Made by a program: the position numbers and the translations under genes. From Aliivibrio sp. S3MY1 (GTDB taxonomy: Bacteria; Pseudomonadota; Gammaproteobacteria; Enterobacterales; Vibrionaceae): DNA of 64,000 nucleotides. This document shows, in pieces, positions 62,645 to 64,000 of this stretch. The notes beneath the pieces are model-generated. The model was not told the DNA's origin. It searched no databases and saw only the letters and a list, made by a program, of their open reading frames with translations. The number at the start of each line of letters is the position of its first letter. Position 1 is the first letter of the stretch. Location: positions 30,521-94,520 of the forward strand of contig NZ_JARACO010000014.1 in NCBI RefSeq assembly GCF_028765575.1, read 5' to 3'.

Positions 62645-63700
62645 TTATTGTCCTTTGACGACAGGTTGAGTCTCTTGTTCAAGTAACTTAACGGTTACGC
62701 CGTCTCGCATATTAACTAAGCCTTGAACTACAATATCTTGACCAATCTCTACACCAGATTCAATCACTACGCGGTTTTCAACACGAGCCCCCAGTGTAAC
62801 TCGAGTACGTGTTACTTTATTATCGTCACCAATTACGTACACATAACGTTTTGTACCAGAGTACTCCAGTGCTTGTACTGGGATGATTGGAGCATTAATC
62901 ACAGGAAAGTCCAGTTCTGCCGCCATTAACATACCCGGCTTCATCTTTAGATCTTTATTTGGAAATTCAATACGAGTACGTAAATTCAAGGTTTCAGCAT
63001 TAATACGAGAATCAATACCCACCACTTTTCCTGAAAATACTGTATTTCCCCACGCTTGACTCGTTGCATCAACCTTCATGCCAGTCGATAGCATTGAAAG
63101 ATAACGCTCTGGTACTTGCAGATCTAACTGCATTAAAGACAAATTATCTAAGGTCAGTAATTCAGTTCCAGCATTAACCATTTTTCCTCGGCTAAAATCA
63201 ATAAACCCGACCGTACCAGAGAAAGGAGCCGAAATATGAAGATCAGCTAAATTCGCATTTGCCGCCTCTAAACGAGCTTGGGCAATATCAACACTGGCTT
63301 TTTGGCCATCGATTTCCGTCTGAGTAATGGCGTTCTTTTTCGCTAAGCGTTGAAATTCTTTCAGTTTACGTTTTTCATCATTCAAATACGCTCGCGCCTC
63401 TTTAATAGCAGCGCTGGCTTTATCATCATTTAATTGAATTAAAAGTTGACCTTTTTTGACCTCTTGATTTGCCTTAACCGCAATTCGGTCTATTTTGCCA
63501 GAGACCTCTGGAGAGATGATCACAGACTCCGCAGATTCTAATTTTCCGATTAACGATAATGATTGAGATATTTCATGTGTTGCAACCTCTTCAGAGACAA
63601 CAGCAACCGATTGATTTTCTCTTGGTTTCTTAGCATAAGAAGGTATTGATAAAGTGCATGCTAATAAAACCGCAAGAGTAATAGACTTAGTTTGATTCAT
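62645..63700 (-). CDS. RND efflux periplasmic adaptor (membrane fusion protein)
   Basis: A 351-residue adaptor with a Sec signal (ends SYAK) and no lipobox. Biotinyl-lipoyl half-motifs SGKIDRIAVKANQEVKKGQL and the second ISAPFSGTVGFIDFSRGKMV flank a short helical hairpin. First gene of a two-gene operon with the RND pump, 2 bp apart. Short hairpin suggests MexH/VmeE-like rather than AcrA-like length. Confidence 0.92.
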   Translation of the reverse strand: MNQTKSITLAVLLACTLSIPSYAKKPRENQSVAVVSEEVATHEISQSLSLIGKLESAESVIISPEVSGKIDRIAVKANQEVKKGQLLIQLNDDKASAAIKEARAYLNDEKRKLKEFQRLAKKNAITQTEIDGQKASVDIAQARLEAANANLADLHISAPFSGTVGFIDFSRGKMVNAGTELLTLDNLSLMQLDLQVPERYLSMLSTGMKVDATSQAWGNTVFSGKVVGIDSRINAETLNLRTRIEFPNKDLKMKPGMLMAAELDFPVINAPIIPVQALEYSGTKRYVYVIGDDNKVTRTRVTLGARVENRVVIESGVEIGQDIVVQGLVNMRDGVTVKLLEQETQPVVKGQ

Positions 63701-64000
63701 ATTGATACTTATTATTTGAATTATTAAAATTACTTACTGACTCTAGTTTACCAAGTGAAAGTGGTTTTGTTCGTCAATGAATGTAAAGATGGTGCAATAA
63801 ACTGTAAAAACAATCACTTCCATATGACCATTTTTTATATTATTTGTTCAAAACTGGTGCATTTCACCCCTTATTGACGAAAAACCAATCATTCAAACCA
63901 AAAAACAAAGAAAAGTGCTTTACAGAAAAACGAAGTTTGCTATTATTCGCTCCGAACTTGGCAAGGTCGTTGGGAAAACTCTTGTTAAGTATAAAAATCT
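63701..64000. other. Control region at the right edge
   Basis: 300 bp upstream of the adaptor gene. A plus-strand promoter TTTACA (63919-63924), 16 bp, TATTAT (63941-63946) points out of the window, toward a gene not seen. No terminator-like hairpin found. Confidence 0.5.

Overview
The window looks like chromosomal DNA of a low-GC marine gammaproteobacterium of the Vibrionaceae, most likely an Aliivibrio (fischeri/logei/salmonicida group). This rests on the gene content (a tfoY gene behind a c-di-GMP riboswitch, a periplasmic nitrite reductase cluster, a UPF0397-type ECF transporter, TorR/TorD, PurR and DecR close to the enterobacterial proteins) and on the AT-rich intergenic DNA with dense rho-independent terminators. 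I found no insertion sequence, prophage, integron, CRISPR array or recognisable defence island.

Layout. 1-1.05 kb: 5' part of a zinc/cadmium/lead ATPase (zntA) with a textbook MerR-type promoter. 1.1-9.97 kb: CBS-domain protein, degenerate receiver-TPR protein, YdiJ-type D-2-hydroxyacid dehydrogenase, a CheX-like protein, a DUF2786 protein, and a two-gene unit of a siroheme synthase with a decayed methyltransferase tail and a GntR/UTRA regulator. 10.3-14.5 kb: complete aapJQMP amino-acid ABC transporter. 14.7-26.2 kb: YccA, two Sel1-repeat proteins flanking an unusual membrane P-loop protein translationally coupled to an MscS channel, a Nudix-PAP2 fusion, a GNAT enzyme, an intact PAP2 phosphatase, a gene remnant and an AT-rich chemoreceptor. 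26.2-34.2 kb: nitrite ammonification (nrfBCDE, a CcmG-like thioredoxin and nrfF on minus; nrfA on plus; nrfG convergent), with an FNR box in the divergent control region. 34.3-43 kb: outer-membrane phospholipase A, HrpB-like helicase, malic enzyme, a small membrane protein, SanA, a membrane diguanylate cyclase and small unknown genes. 43-47.2 kb: a three-gene ECF vitamin/metabolite transporter with tandem MetJ boxes at its promoter, then a tRNA operon (Cys-Gly-Leu-Cys-Leu). 47.3-53.8 kb: rluF, a coiled-coil lipoprotein, divergent torR/torD, purR and tfoY. 54.1-64 kb: a membrane protein, the atl-ybaY-tesB neighbourhood known from E. coli, decR divergent from a cysteine desulfhydrase-like enzyme, queC, and an RND efflux pump with its adaptor.

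The genes favour redox and anaerobic respiration (nrf, tor, ydiJ), amino-acid and sulfur handling (aap, decR with its PLP enzyme, siroheme, MetJ-linked ECF), envelope stress (PldA, SanA, MscS, RND, PAP2) and c-di-GMP signalling (GGDEF enzyme, tfoY riboswitch). The observations most worth a second look are the P-loop/MscS pair whose Walker A lysine is replaced by threonine, the MetJ boxes on the UPF0397 ECF transporter, the SUMT remnant on the siroheme synthase, the Nudix-PAP2 fusion with a broken phosphatase active site, the Asn-to-Asp change in PldA, and the layered control signals in front of purR and tfoY. No database search was possible; family names come from recognising motifs and remembered homologues.
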